Of a stretch of DNA of 64,000 nucleotides, positions 17,563 to 25,383 are shown one piece after another (position 1 is the first letter of the stretch; the number at the start of each line of letters is the position of its first letter). A program made the position numbers and the translations under genes. The DNA is taken from contig NZ_QBKG01000001.1 in assembly GCF_003054025.1 (NCBI RefSeq), positions 186,001 through 250,000 on the forward strand, in the 5' to 3' direction. The stretch comes from Capnocytophaga leadbetteri. GTDB taxonomy: Bacteria > Bacteroidota > Bacteroidia > Flavobacteriales > Flavobacteriaceae. The notes beneath the pieces were generated by a model, which did no database searches, was not told where the DNA came from, and saw only the letters and a list, made by a program, of their open reading frames with translations.

Positions 17563-18642
17563 TTAAAATAGTATCATTTGGTAAGGCAGCCCCGTCATTT
17601 TTACAACCTCTTCTGTCCGTTGCGAATGCGTATCAGTAATGAATAACTGCCCAAAATGGTTCTGCGTCACTAATTGTACTAATTGTGCTACTCGTGTGTC
17701 GTCCAATTTGTCAAAAATATCGTCCAATAGTACTATAGGAGTAATGCCTAAAGTGCGCTTCAGTAGTTCAAACTGCGATAGCTTCAGCGCTATGAGCAGC
17801 GACTTTTGCTGTCCTTGGCTGCCGTATTTCTTTATTGGGTAGCCCTGTATCTCTAACCGTAGGTCATCTTTGTGAATGCCCGCAGTGGTATATTGCGCCT
17901 GTAGGTCTCGTTGTTGGTGCTGAGCGAGTAGCGCCTCTTGGGTCTGCTCGTGTAGCATACTTTCGTACACTACTTTCACCTCCTCCTGCCCTCCAGCAAT
18001 GTAAGCGTACTGATAGCTAAAAATAGGAGCGAATCCCTCCATAAACTGCCGCCGTTTTTCGTAGATGAACTGCCCTAAAGGTGCTAATTGAGCGTCATAT
18101 ACCTGTAGAGTGTCAAAAGCACTAATGCCGCTTTCAGCCATCTGTTTTAGCAGCGTATTGCGTTGTAGCAGCACACGATTATAGCGTATCAGCAACTCCA
18201 AATATTCACGATCAGTCTGCGCGATAACACTATCCAAAAACTTACGACGCGTCTCACTACCTTCTACTATCAGGTCGCGGTCAGCAGGCGAGATGATGAC
18301 CATCGGATATTTCCCTATATGGTCTGACAAACGCTCATAAGCCTTGCCATTGTGCTTCATCATCTTCTTTTGTCCTTTCTTCAGACTGCAAACTATCTGT
18401 TCTTCTCGGCTGCCCGACTCAAAAAAGCCATCTATCAAGTAAAATTCCTCATCGTGACGTATGTTTTGCACTGCTGACGGACTAAAATAGCTCTTTCCCA
18501 TCCCCAAATGATAGATAGCATCTAACAAATTGGTCTTTCCAGCCCCGTTATTACCTACAAAACAGTTGATAGTAGCGCTAAACTCAAGTGTTTTAGAGCT
18601 GATATTTTTATAATTAACTACGGTTACTTTCTTTAAAAACAT
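17563..18642 (-). CDS. recF: DNA replication and repair protein RecF
   Basis: RecF is an ABC-type ATPase that loads RecA at gaps with RecO and RecR. From the ATG at 18642 the product has 359 residues starting MFLKKVTVVNYKNIS. An upstream in-frame codon would add 15 unlikely residues. Walker A is GNNGAGKTNLLDAIY (about residue 30), the signature motif GSQGQQKSLLIALK, and Walker B PIVLLDDIFDKLD. All ATPase motifs are intact. It is the first gene of the long leftward operon and has a promoter only 12 bases before the start codon, so its leader is very short. Confidence 0.95.
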   Translation of the reverse strand: MFLKKVTVVNYKNISSKTLEFSATINCFVGNNGAGKTNLLDAIYHLGMGKSYFSPSAVQNIRHDEEFYLIDGFFESGSREEQIVCSLKKGQKKMMKHNGKAYERLSDHIGKYPMVIISPADRDLIVEGSETRRKFLDSVIAQTDREYLELLIRYNRVLLQRNTLLKQMAESGISAFDTLQVYDAQLAPLGQFIYEKRRQFMEGFAPIFSYQYAYIAGGQEEVKVVYESMLHEQTQEALLAQHQQRDLQAQYTTAGIHKDDLRLEIQGYPIKKYGSQGQQKSLLIALKLSQFELLKRTLGITPIVLLDDIFDKLDDTRVAQLVQLVTQNHFGQLFITDTHSQRTEEVVKMTGLPYQMILF

Positions 18643-18653
18643 AATTAGCGATG

Positions 18654-18680
18654 CAAAAATACGAAAAAAAGAAATACCAA
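18654..18680 (-). promoter_or_regulatory. Promoter of the recF operon
   Basis: On the minus strand TATTTTTG (18661 to 18654) has TTG exactly 19 bases upstream (18680 to 18678), a good match to the Flavobacteria promoter pattern. The recF ATG begins 12 bases after the -7 box, so transcription likely starts within a few bases of the start codon. Confidence 0.65.
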
Positions 18681-18744
18681 CAAGCAAAAAAGAAGAATTT
18701 TTTTATTTAGTATGTTTTTGAACAAGGCTATAAAAAACATATCA

Positions 18745-18780
18745 TTATTTAGCTTGTTTATAAATAATTTGCTATATTTG
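18745..18780 (+). promoter_or_regulatory. Promoter with 23-bp inverted repeat, iron-uptake operon
   Basis: TTATTTA (18745-18751) and TAAATAA (18761-18767) are inverted repeats with 9 bases between. The -33 TTG (18754-18756) lies inside the repeat, and TATATTTG (18773-18780) is the -7 box, 19 bases after it. The block is repeated almost exactly at 25320-25355 before another surface-protein gene. A repressor bound to the repeat would cover the -33 element. Because both loci concern iron or haem uptake, an iron-sensing regulator is a reasonable inference. Confidence 0.65.
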
Positions 18781-18801
18781 CCCCCGAATTTAGTAATAAA
18801 G

Positions 18802-20925
18802 ATGAAAAAACTCCTATATATCAGCCTTTTAGCTCCTTTGGCAGCTATAGCACAACAGCCTAAAGACTCTATAACTCAATTAGAAGAAGTAGTAGTTAAA
18901 GCCGAAGCACCTATCAAAAGAATACAAAAAGCAGCCTATAACGTAGTGGCTATCGAAGCTAAACAACTGCGTACGCTCAATAGCAATGCTGCCGATATAC
19001 TCGCACGTGTATCGGGCGTAAAAATGCGCGAAACAGGAGGGGTAGGGGCAGAGGCTCATATCAATCTCAATGGCTTTACAGGCCGACACGTGTGTGTCTT
19101 TATTGATGGCGTACCGATGAACGAAGCTAATGCTTCTTTCCGCATTAATAATATCCCTGCCGAAATGATTGAGCGCATCGAAATTTACAAAGGCGTGGTG
19201 CCTATCACCTTTGGTGCCGATGCCCTCGGGGGTGCTATTAATGTGATAACGCGAAAAAGCAGATACAACTACGGCAATCTGTCGTATGCTTTTGGCTCAT
19301 TTAATACTCATAAGAGTACCTTAAACATCGGGCAATACCTTACCGATAATATCAATATAGAGCTAAATGCTTACCAAAATTACTCTGATAATAGTTATAA
19401 AGTATTTACCGAATACCTCGACCTACAAACGGCTACTTACTCTAAAGAAAAACGCTGGTTTAAGCGTTTCCACGACCGTTATCACAACGAGGCTATTATA
19501 GGGCACGTAAATATATTCAATGAACAATGGGCTGATAAACTCTCTTTCGGTCTTAATTACAGTCAAGAAGATAAACAACTCCAGAACGCCAACCTGATGC
19601 AAAAAGTGTTCGGAGGCAAGTATCGCAAATCTCATAACTATACTTCTTCAGTAGAATATGAGAAAAGAAACATTCTCAAAAACCTTTCTTTTTTTCTCGC
19701 TGCACGTTATGATTTTACCACTACACATAATGTAGATGAAGAAGCGCGCCGCTATAGCTGGACGGGTGAGTACGAACCAATGGTAGCTCGTGGTGAATCG
19801 CAACTTCAAAACACTATTTTTGAAGGTAAAACGGGCTACATCACTTCTCACTTAAACTATCAGCTTTCTGACAAACATCTATTGCAACTCACGCATACTT
19901 TTAGCAATTATAACAGGCGCAATAAAAATATGCTCATTACCAACTACACCCTCGATTCTGACTTTATGAGGCGTGTTAATGAAAAAAACATCACAGGTTT
20001 ATCCTATAAGTTCACGCCTTCAGAGTACTGGAATATATTAGTTTTTGGTAAGTATTACAACACTGCTGTAACAGGACCTGTAACAATAAGTGGATTTGGA
20101 AGTCGTGCTGTATATAAAGAAGAAACTCACTACACCGATGTTTGGGGCTATGGTGCTGCCACAACCTATCAGTTACTAAAAACTCTACAAGCTAAACTTT
20201 CTTGTGAAAAGAGCTTCCGCCTACCTACCGATACCGAACTCTTTGGCGATGGTGATTTAGAGATTGGTAATTATAACCTCAAACCTGAAAATAGCGACAA
20301 CCTAAATGTAAACTTATCTTATCAACCTACATTCAAAGCGCATTCTCTTTTAGTAGAAACAGGGTTTGCCTATCGTTATATCAAAGATTATATTATCAGG
20401 AGTATTATCAGTGCAGGAACTAATGAAGGCTCGGCAGGAAGTAAAAATCACGGCAAAGTACTCAATATGGGAGTTGATGCGACCTTGCGCTATTTTTATA
20501 AAGATATATTTTCAGTAGGTGGCAACTTGTCCTATATGAATTTGCGCAATAAAGAAGAATTCACTGAAACGGGGCGACCTTCTGCTATTTATAACGACCG
20601 TGTACCTAATATGCCTTATTTGTTTGGTAATGCTGATGCTAATTGTAATATTAGTAATCTTATTGCTAAACGCGATAGACTATCATTGGGCTATAATCTC
20701 TTTTTCACCGAAGAGTTCTTTACCTCGTGGCAAAGCGAAGGAACTAAAATAAAAGTTCCTCGCCAACTCTCACACGATGTAAGCCTTACGTACTACACTC
20801 CTAATAAGCGCCTGAGTTTTTCCGTAGAAGCCAAAAACTTTACTAACGAACTGCTGTACGATAACTACAGCCTCCAAAAAGCCGGTCGCGCTTTCTATGC
20901 AAAACTCTCCTACCGATTCTACTAA
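18802..20925 (+). CDS. TonB-dependent outer-membrane receptor (iron uptake, inferred)
   Basis: From the ATG at 18802 the product has 707 residues with a signal peptide (MKKLLYISLLAPLAAIAQQ), a TonB box region (ITQLEEVVVKAE), a plug domain (residues about 40-150, with INLNGFTGRHVCVFIDGVP and ADALGGAINVITRKS) and a 22-strand-type barrel ending in an aromatic residue (LSYRFY). An earlier in-frame ATG at 18712 would place the promoter inside the gene and is rejected. The next gene encodes a DUF4374 lipoprotein, the same pairing as XusA-XusB, which take up foreign siderophores in Bacteroides. The ligand is inferred, not shown. Confidence 0.88.
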   Translation: MKKLLYISLLAPLAAIAQQPKDSITQLEEVVVKAEAPIKRIQKAAYNVVAIEAKQLRTLNSNAADILARVSGVKMRETGGVGAEAHINLNGFTGRHVCVFIDGVPMNEANASFRINNIPAEMIERIEIYKGVVPITFGADALGGAINVITRKSRYNYGNLSYAFGSFNTHKSTLNIGQYLTDNINIELNAYQNYSDNSYKVFTEYLDLQTATYSKEKRWFKRFHDRYHNEAIIGHVNIFNEQWADKLSFGLNYSQEDKQLQNANLMQKVFGGKYRKSHNYTSSVEYEKRNILKNLSFFLAARYDFTTTHNVDEEARRYSWTGEYEPMVARGESQLQNTIFEGKTGYITSHLNYQLSDKHLLQLTHTFSNYNRRNKNMLITNYTLDSDFMRRVNEKNITGLSYKFTPSEYWNILVFGKYYNTAVTGPVTISGFGSRAVYKEETHYTDVWGYGAATTYQLLKTLQAKLSCEKSFRLPTDTELFGDGDLEIGNYNLKPENSDNLNVNLSYQPTFKAHSLLVETGFAYRYIKDYIIRSIISAGTNEGSAGSKNHGKVLNMGVDATLRYFYKDIFSVGGNLSYMNLRNKEEFTETGRPSAIYNDRVPNMPYLFGNADANCNISNLIAKRDRLSLGYNLFFTEEFFTSWQSEGTKIKVPRQLSHDVSLTYYTPNKRLSFSVEAKNFTNELLYDNYSLQKAGRAFYAKLSYRFY

Positions 20926-20957
20926 CCCCTAATTTCTAACAATTAATTTCTAAATAT

Positions 20958-22298
20958 ATGTATATCAATTTTCAAACATTCAAAAAAACGCTACTTGTAG
21001 GCTCATTAGTTAGCTTCGTAGCCCTTACGTCTTGCAAAAAAGACGATGATACTCCAGCTCCTTCTCCCTCTGCAGGAGAAGAAAATTTCTTCATCGATGC
21101 TGGAGGAGATCAAAATAAAACTCGTTATCTATTGGTCGCTAAAAACGTAGAAAATGGTGAACTCCCTCTTTCTGCTAACCAAGGACAATTCAAAGAAGCT
21201 AATGGCTATTTCTGGCAGTTCAACAAGAACACAGCAGTAGGTCTATCCTATGGCTTTAAAGGAGCTGGTATCGGTATTTCTTACGAAAAAACAGCTCAAG
21301 GAGTAAAACATCTTACGGATTTTGACGTAGCCGAACGTGCAACCACTTTCGGTTTCTTCGGCGATTATTGGGTAACTGTAGTGGGCGGACAAGAATATGA
21401 AGGTAAAAAAGACGGCGCTACCTTCAATTTCCGCAACGCTAGCAATTATACAAAAGCTTTTACAAAAACTATTCACACAGCAAATCTCCTTCCCGAGATG
21501 AACACTTCCTCTTCTACAGAAGAAATTGTGTCGTTTGCTGGTATCTTAGACAATGGTAATGGTGAGTTCTTCAGCGGTATGATAGTTTCTGATTACAAAG
21601 ATGTACAAGTAGCTCAAGGTTCAAGTACCGGTAAAATCCACAATCCCGATGTAGTATATGTAGGGGTACTCGATAAAGACTTGAACCTCAAACGTAGCTA
21701 TAAAAGCGATAAGATCAGCTATAGCGCAGGTCGTTTCAAATCTCAATATTTGTTAGAAATGGGTAAAGCCGACAATGGCGATGTATATGTGTTCTCAGGA
21801 GCAATTGCTAAGAATCCTCCTAAAGTAAAAGCTCCTCAAACCCCCGATGTTGCTTCAACAAAACCTGCAGGTGCTTTGCGTATCAAACAAGGTGCTACCG
21901 ACTTTGATAGCTCTTACTTCTTTGATATTTCAGCAGTATCCGGTAACGGAATCTTCCGTCGTGTATGGCATATCACCGGTAATAAGTTCTTGCTTGAGTT
22001 CTTTAATGATGCTTCAAAAGCCGCTCTTAATGTAGTAGAGGTAAACCGCTTTGCTATTGTAGATATGGAAGCTAAATCTTTCAACTGGGTAACCGGACTG
22101 CCAGCTCTCTCTGATTTTGCCAATATGACGTCAAACCCCGTAGAGCTTGCTGTCTACAATGGTAAAGTCTATCTACCAGTAAATGTGAAAAATGCTGATC
22201 CTGCCATCTACGTAATCGACCCTGCTACTAATAAAGCTACTAAAGGTCTCACCGTAAAAAATGCTTCTTTTATCAACGCTATTGGTCGCTTCAAATAA
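20958..22298 (+). CDS. DUF4374 surface lipoprotein (XusB-like)
   Basis: The 446-residue product has a lipoprotein signal with lipobox ending ALTSC (Cys26), followed by KKDDD, which matches the surface-export signal known from Capnocytophaga lipoproteins. The body fits the DUF4374 beta-propeller family (for example FAIVDMEAKSFNWVTGLP). In Bacteroides, DUF4374 protein XusB captures enterobactin-type siderophores and hands them to receptor XusA. Here it is 32 bases downstream of a TonB receptor gene and ends at a strong terminator. Siderophore binding is inferred from this pairing. Confidence 0.85.
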   Translation: MYINFQTFKKTLLVGSLVSFVALTSCKKDDDTPAPSPSAGEENFFIDAGGDQNKTRYLLVAKNVENGELPLSANQGQFKEANGYFWQFNKNTAVGLSYGFKGAGIGISYEKTAQGVKHLTDFDVAERATTFGFFGDYWVTVVGGQEYEGKKDGATFNFRNASNYTKAFTKTIHTANLLPEMNTSSSTEEIVSFAGILDNGNGEFFSGMIVSDYKDVQVAQGSSTGKIHNPDVVYVGVLDKDLNLKRSYKSDKISYSAGRFKSQYLLEMGKADNGDVYVFSGAIAKNPPKVKAPQTPDVASTKPAGALRIKQGATDFDSSYFFDISAVSGNGIFRRVWHITGNKFLLEFFNDASKAALNVVEVNRFAIVDMEAKSFNWVTGLPALSDFANMTSNPVELAVYNGKVYLPVNVKNADPAIYVIDPATNKATKGLTVKNASFINAIGRFK

Positions 22299-22327
22299 TA
22301 AAATCGGTTACTTTAAATAAAAAAAAC

Positions 22328-22360
22328 GCTTGAAGAACTTTATTTCTTCAAGCATTTTTT
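22328..22360. terminator. Terminator between the converging iron operon and esterase gene
   Basis: A perfect 10-bp stem GCTTGAAGAA / TTCTTCAAGC (22328-22337 with 22344-22353) is followed by T-run ATTTTTT on the plus strand. A run of A before the stem means it can also stop transcription coming from the right. Confidence 0.85.
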
Positions 22361-22379
22361 ATTTGCTAACTATTAATTG

Positions 22380-23333
22380 TTATTTGTTAATTGATAATAC
22401 TGCTTTTGCTTCAGCTTCTTTCCCATTTTTCTGTAACCACTTAGCAGTATTCTTCAGATATTTTTCTGTCGGTTTGAACTCATAGCCTAATTTTTCCGAC
22501 AGAGCTTTGTATCGCTCCTTAATCACCATTGGGTTAGCTTCAATCTCGTTGCGGTCTATAAACATTTCAACAAAAAGCATCCTAAAAAAGTCGATGTTAG
22601 CCATTATCTGCACCGTACCGTGGTTTTCATTAGGATATTCTTTAAAGTAAGTTTGTAAGTCTTTGCATCCGCCTTCCTTTAGTAGTGATTGCAACCCTTC
22701 AATAGCCTCGTGGTGTCTGCTTCTGCCATTATGGCGCACCTTTTCTCCCGAATACGATAGGTATAGGTGCCGCCCTTTAAAGTTTTTTTGTTTATTGTCT
22801 TCAAACAGTTTTAGTCCGCTATTATCTTCCCACCATAAGCTGGGGTCGTGAGCCATATATACGTTGAAGTAGTTAGTATAGTTATTTAGGGCATAAGCTA
22901 CCGCCAATCCTCCCAATGAGTGTCCCACTACTATACTAAAATTGTTACACCGGTACTCGTTTTTAATCGAGGGGATAACAGATGTAGTAATCAGTTTCCA
23001 AAAAGCATCGTTGTTTGTGGTAAAATCAGTTTCTCGCTTAGAGGTCTGAATACCTACTATAATCATTTCAGGCACATTGGGTATACCCTGCGATAGTTTT
23101 TCCATTAAGGTCGCAAAATAGTTAAAATTAGCTTCAGCATCTAACAGATACACTACGGGGTATTTCGTAGGTTTTAATGAAGAATCGTGGTACGAAGGGG
23201 GTAAGTATACTAATACCGAACGAGTTATATCATCATCTGAAGCAATTTCAATACGCTTACCTATACAGATAGAGTTTTGTCCTTGTCCTACAAAACTACA
23301 TAAAAGCAAAAAGAAAAGTATTTTTTTCATCAT
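22380..23333 (-). CDS. Periplasmic alpha/beta-hydrolase of the esterase D/Fes type
   Basis: The 317-residue product has a signal peptide (about 18 residues, ending VGQGQ) and a putative-esterase (esterase D type) fold. The nucleophile elbow is GHSLGG (Ser about residue 144), an aspartate lies in AHDPSLWW, and the histidine in NENHGTV. This family includes Fes and IroE, which cut the ester bonds of enterobactin-type siderophores. The neighbouring operon looks like a siderophore uptake system, so cleavage of an imported siderophore is a plausible role, but other ester substrates are possible. An IS element abuts its promoter. The start may be the ATG one codon later. Confidence 0.82.
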   Translation of the reverse strand: MMKKILFFLLLCSFVGQGQNSICIGKRIEIASDDDITRSVLVYLPPSYHDSSLKPTKYPVVYLLDAEANFNYFATLMEKLSQGIPNVPEMIIVGIQTSKRETDFTTNNDAFWKLITTSVIPSIKNEYRCNNFSIVVGHSLGGLAVAYALNNYTNYFNVYMAHDPSLWWEDNSGLKLFEDNKQKNFKGRHLYLSYSGEKVRHNGRSRHHEAIEGLQSLLKEGGCKDLQTYFKEYPNENHGTVQIMANIDFFRMLFVEMFIDRNEIEANPMVIKERYKALSEKLGYEFKPTEKYLKNTAKWLQKNGKEAEAKAVLSINK

Positions 23334-23350
23334 TATTTTTTTAGCAATTG

Positions 23351-23358
23351 CAAAGATA
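23351..23358 (-). promoter_or_regulatory. Promoter -7 box of the esterase gene, abutted by an IS element
   Basis: On the minus strand TATCTTTG (23358 to 23351) followed by C lies 17 bases before the esterase start. The TA of this box is also the TA target duplication of the IS element that begins at 23359. The original sequence upstream of the -7 box has therefore been replaced by the IS end, which does not place a TTG at the usual 19-23 bases. Confidence 0.55.
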
Positions 23359-24447
23359 TAGTCAAAAAGAAATGGTTTGCGAATTTATCAAACGGAAATT
23401 GAGAGTTAGAAGTGACTCTAACTCCTTTTTATAAGTATGTATATTATCAAAGAAATTCCTTATAGCATCTCGGAATTCTGTCTTGTTCCGATAGAAACCC
23501 GTATTGATTACTTTTTTTCGTAAGAATTTCCACAAGTGCTCTATTAAATTGAGGTTCGGAGAGTATGGAGGCAAGAAAATTTGCTTGATTCTATTATCTT
23601 CTACCCAGTTTTGAAGCTCTTTATTGTGATAATAGCGAGCATTATCGGATATAATATAAATATTTTTAGCGTTTGGATGCTTTTTAAGAGCTAATTCGTA
23701 AAGTTCTTTTGTTGATTCTGCATTAACGCATTCACAATCAAGAGCTATTACATCTGTAACATCATAAGCATTAAGCAAACCATTGATATTCACTCTATCA
23801 CGTCCACTAACTGTTGGTTGTTGAAACTCTTTACCTTTCTCTATCCAAGCATAAGTGGAACGGCTGTTGTGCGTAGGATGAACACCATCGGCAAAATACA
23901 CCACATCCCCTTCTTCCTTTTCTTGAAGAATTTTAGAGAGCGCTTCAGCAAATAGTTTTTGTTTTAAAGGATCCGCCTCACAAGGCACTTCGGTTGTTTT
24001 CTTGTAGGAAAAACCAATTCTGTTAAGTAAATCAGCCATTCCTTGTGGAGTATAGGTAACTTCAAAAGTGTCTTTAACCCATTGAGATACTTGTTTTGCA
24101 TCTGTATAAAGATGTGTGCGTAACTCTTGTTTTAAGGATTCTATTTGAAAAATATTAAGCAGACCTTGATAACCTTTATAACGATTCTCAAGAAGTTTAT
24201 CTAGTCCTCCTTCAAGATATAAGGAACGATAACGATAAGTAGTAGAAATATCTATACCCAAGCAATCAGCAACAAAAATAGGAGTATTGCCCATAGAAAG
24301 CATCAAAATGCAGGTAACTCGGGCATAATCCAGCGACCTTGCAAGTTGCGTTGGAGCTTTCTAAGTTCCTCTATTTCTGTTGGTGATAATGTTAGTTCCA
24401 TAGATGGTGCAAAAACAACAAATTTTTTATTTATTCGCAATCTAAAT
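23359..24447 (-). mobile_element. IS630-family insertion sequence, damaged copy
   Basis: The left end begins TAGTCAAA directly after TA (23357-23358), as expected for IS630-type elements that target TA. Comparison with the short copy at 25002-25187 defines the element. Here the right end stops at 24447, lacking the last 11 or so bases of the terminal repeat found in the other copy. The transposase also carries a one-base deletion near 24331. The copy is therefore unlikely to move by itself. Confidence 0.85.
23362..24401 (-). pseudogene. IS630-type transposase, frameshifted near its start
   Basis: The element's transposase starts at the ATG at 24401 (MELTLSPTEIEELRKLQRN). One G is missing between 24331 and 24332, compared with the short copy at 25056-25062. 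Without the deletion the protein would be about 346 residues. The remaining open frame from about 24306 gives 314 residues: a Tc/IS630 helix-turn-helix (NTPIFVADCLGIDISTTYRY) and a DDE domain with Asp140 (VYFADG), Asp221 (IISDNARYY) and Glu256 (NLIEHLWKFL), the DD34E spacing of the family. The catalytic triad is intact but the N-terminal DNA-binding part is damaged. The stop codon lies inside the left terminal repeat. Confidence 0.85.
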
Positions 24448-24512
24448 ATATTCCAATGTAGGGATTAGTGATCGTTTTTGCTTTTGCCGAAAAGCAGAAA
24501 CATACAGTAGCT

Positions 24513-24791
24513 TTAAAGTGAAGTAATAAAAGTTAAGAATCCTAAAACTACCCCTACCAAATTGGGGATAATGAGAATATAATCTGGCTTAGGCTCTTTT
24601 GTCCAGCCATACACCACCCAGATAAGACAAGACCCAGCTGCAAACAAAGGTTGCCAAGGTTGTGCTTTGTGCCCCTCTAAGTTGGCCATAATTTGAGGAA
24701 TATAGGCTACAAATACCGCCACTCCTATAAAGGCTCCTATGGAACCTATAAGCAAATTAATTTTTTGCTTGATATTTCTTTTTTCGTTCAT
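24513..24791 (-). CDS. SemiSWEET family sugar transporter
   Basis: The 92-residue product has three hydrophobic helices (about residues 12-33, 44-60 and 70-90), the single triple-helix bundle of bacterial SemiSWEET proteins, which work as dimers. The PQ-loop motif AYIPQIMANL is in the first helix and the conserved WVVYGW in the second. These proteins carry sugars by facilitated diffusion across the inner membrane; the substrate here is unknown. The gene stands alone between two related IS remnants and has its own promoter at 24809-24838. Confidence 0.88.
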   Translation of the reverse strand: MNEKRNIKQKINLLIGSIGAFIGVAVFVAYIPQIMANLEGHKAQPWQPLFAAGSCLIWVVYGWTKEPKPDYILIIPNLVGVVLGFLTFITSL

Positions 24792-24808
24792 AATAATATG
24801 GTTTTCTG

Positions 24809-24838
24809 CAAAGATAGTAATAATTTGCGATTTTACAA
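24809..24838 (-). promoter_or_regulatory. Promoter of the SemiSWEET gene
   Basis: On the minus strand TATCTTTG (24816 to 24809) followed by C, with TTG 22 bases upstream (24838 to 24836). It is 18 bases before the start codon. Confidence 0.6.
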
Positions 24839-24872
24839 AGAAACTTCAAAAATAATTAGAAACATTTTTATT

Positions 24873-24962
24873 TTACACTCTGCGTAACGAAGCCTGTAAT
24901 CTCCGAATATAAGGGTCTTCCACTACATCAATAATAGCTAAAATATCAGCTGGAATACGCAT
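24873..24962 (-). other. Short open frame or gene remnant before the deleted IS copy
   Basis: A 29-codon frame from ATG 24962 (MRIPADILAIIDVVEDPYI, then RRLQASLRRV) stops at 24873. A TTG at 24995 in the same frame would add 11 codons. Its composition looks protein-like, but I recognise no family, and a stop codon lies just beyond the deleted IS copy inserted at 25001. It could be a tiny gene or the tail of a lost one. Nothing else is visible between 24839 and 25001. Confidence 0.25.
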
Positions 24963-25001
24963 TGATGAGTGAGTAATATTAAGCTTTTTTGTCAATTTCT
25001 A

Positions 25002-25187
25002 TAGTCAAAAAGAAATGGTTTGCGAATTTATCAAAATGCAGGTAACTCGGGCATAATCCGAGCGACCTTGCAAGTTGCGTTGGAGCTTTCTAAGTTCCTC
25101 TATTTCTGTTGGTGATAATGTTAGTTCCATAGATGGTGCAAAAATAACAAATTTTTTATTTATTCGCAATCTAAATTTGTTTGACTA
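25002..25187. mobile_element. Internally deleted IS630 derivative (MITE-like, 186 bp)
   Basis: This copy has both ends of the neighbouring IS630 element, TAGTCAAA at the left and its complement TTTGACTA at the right. They sit within imperfect terminal repeats (about 21 of 29 positions match) and are flanked by TA on both sides (25000-25001 and 25188-25189). The middle, equal to about 915 bases of the full copy, is gone. The join lies at a 6-base ATCAAA found at both break points of the full element. It carries no gene but could be moved by a transposase acting from elsewhere. Confidence 0.88.
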
Positions 25188-25232
25188 TAAAAAACAATCA
25201 TCAAACAACAATGAATTAACACTATAAGATAT

Positions 25233-25276
25233 GATATAGGAAGGATATAGGAAGGATATAGGAACACTATAGGAAC
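25233..25276 (+). repeat. Four tandem 11-bp units, dispersed repeat family
   Basis: Units GATATAGGAAG, GATATAGGAAG, GATATAGGAAC and ACTATAGGAAC follow one another without gaps. Related 11-bp units occur at 33644-33698 and, on the other strand, at 42137-42186. The array lies 44 bases upstream of the inverted-repeat promoter of the next gene. Confidence 0.8.
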
Positions 25277-25319
25277 GATACACCAACTATATGCAATTCT
25301 TACTAAAAAATTAACACTA

Positions 25320-25355
25320 TTATTTAGGTTGTTTATAAATAAAGTACTATCTTTG
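25320..25355 (+). promoter_or_regulatory. Promoter with 23-bp inverted repeat before the LRR lipoprotein gene
   Basis: TTATTTA (25320-25326) and TAAATAA (25336-25342) form the same inverted repeat as at 18745-18767. TTG is at 25329-25331 and TATCTTTG at 25348-25355, again 19 bases apart, followed by CCCCC in both cases. The shared operator-like sequence suggests common control with the DUF4374 iron-uptake operon. Confidence 0.65.
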
Positions 25356-25383
25356 CCCCCAAAATTCTAAATTAAATCATTTT

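Noticed and set aside
18643-18687. Longer N-terminus for RecF
   Set aside because: The extra residues do not match RecF, and the recF promoter lies inside this stretch.
18712-18801. Upstream ATG as start of the TonB receptor
   Set aside because: The promoter -33 and -7 boxes lie inside this stretch, and the signal peptide begins at the ATG at 18802.
24466-24513. Inverted repeat after the SemiSWEET gene as terminator
   Set aside because: The stem TGCTTTT-CGGC-AAAAGCA lacks a T run in the direction of the gene, so support is too weak.
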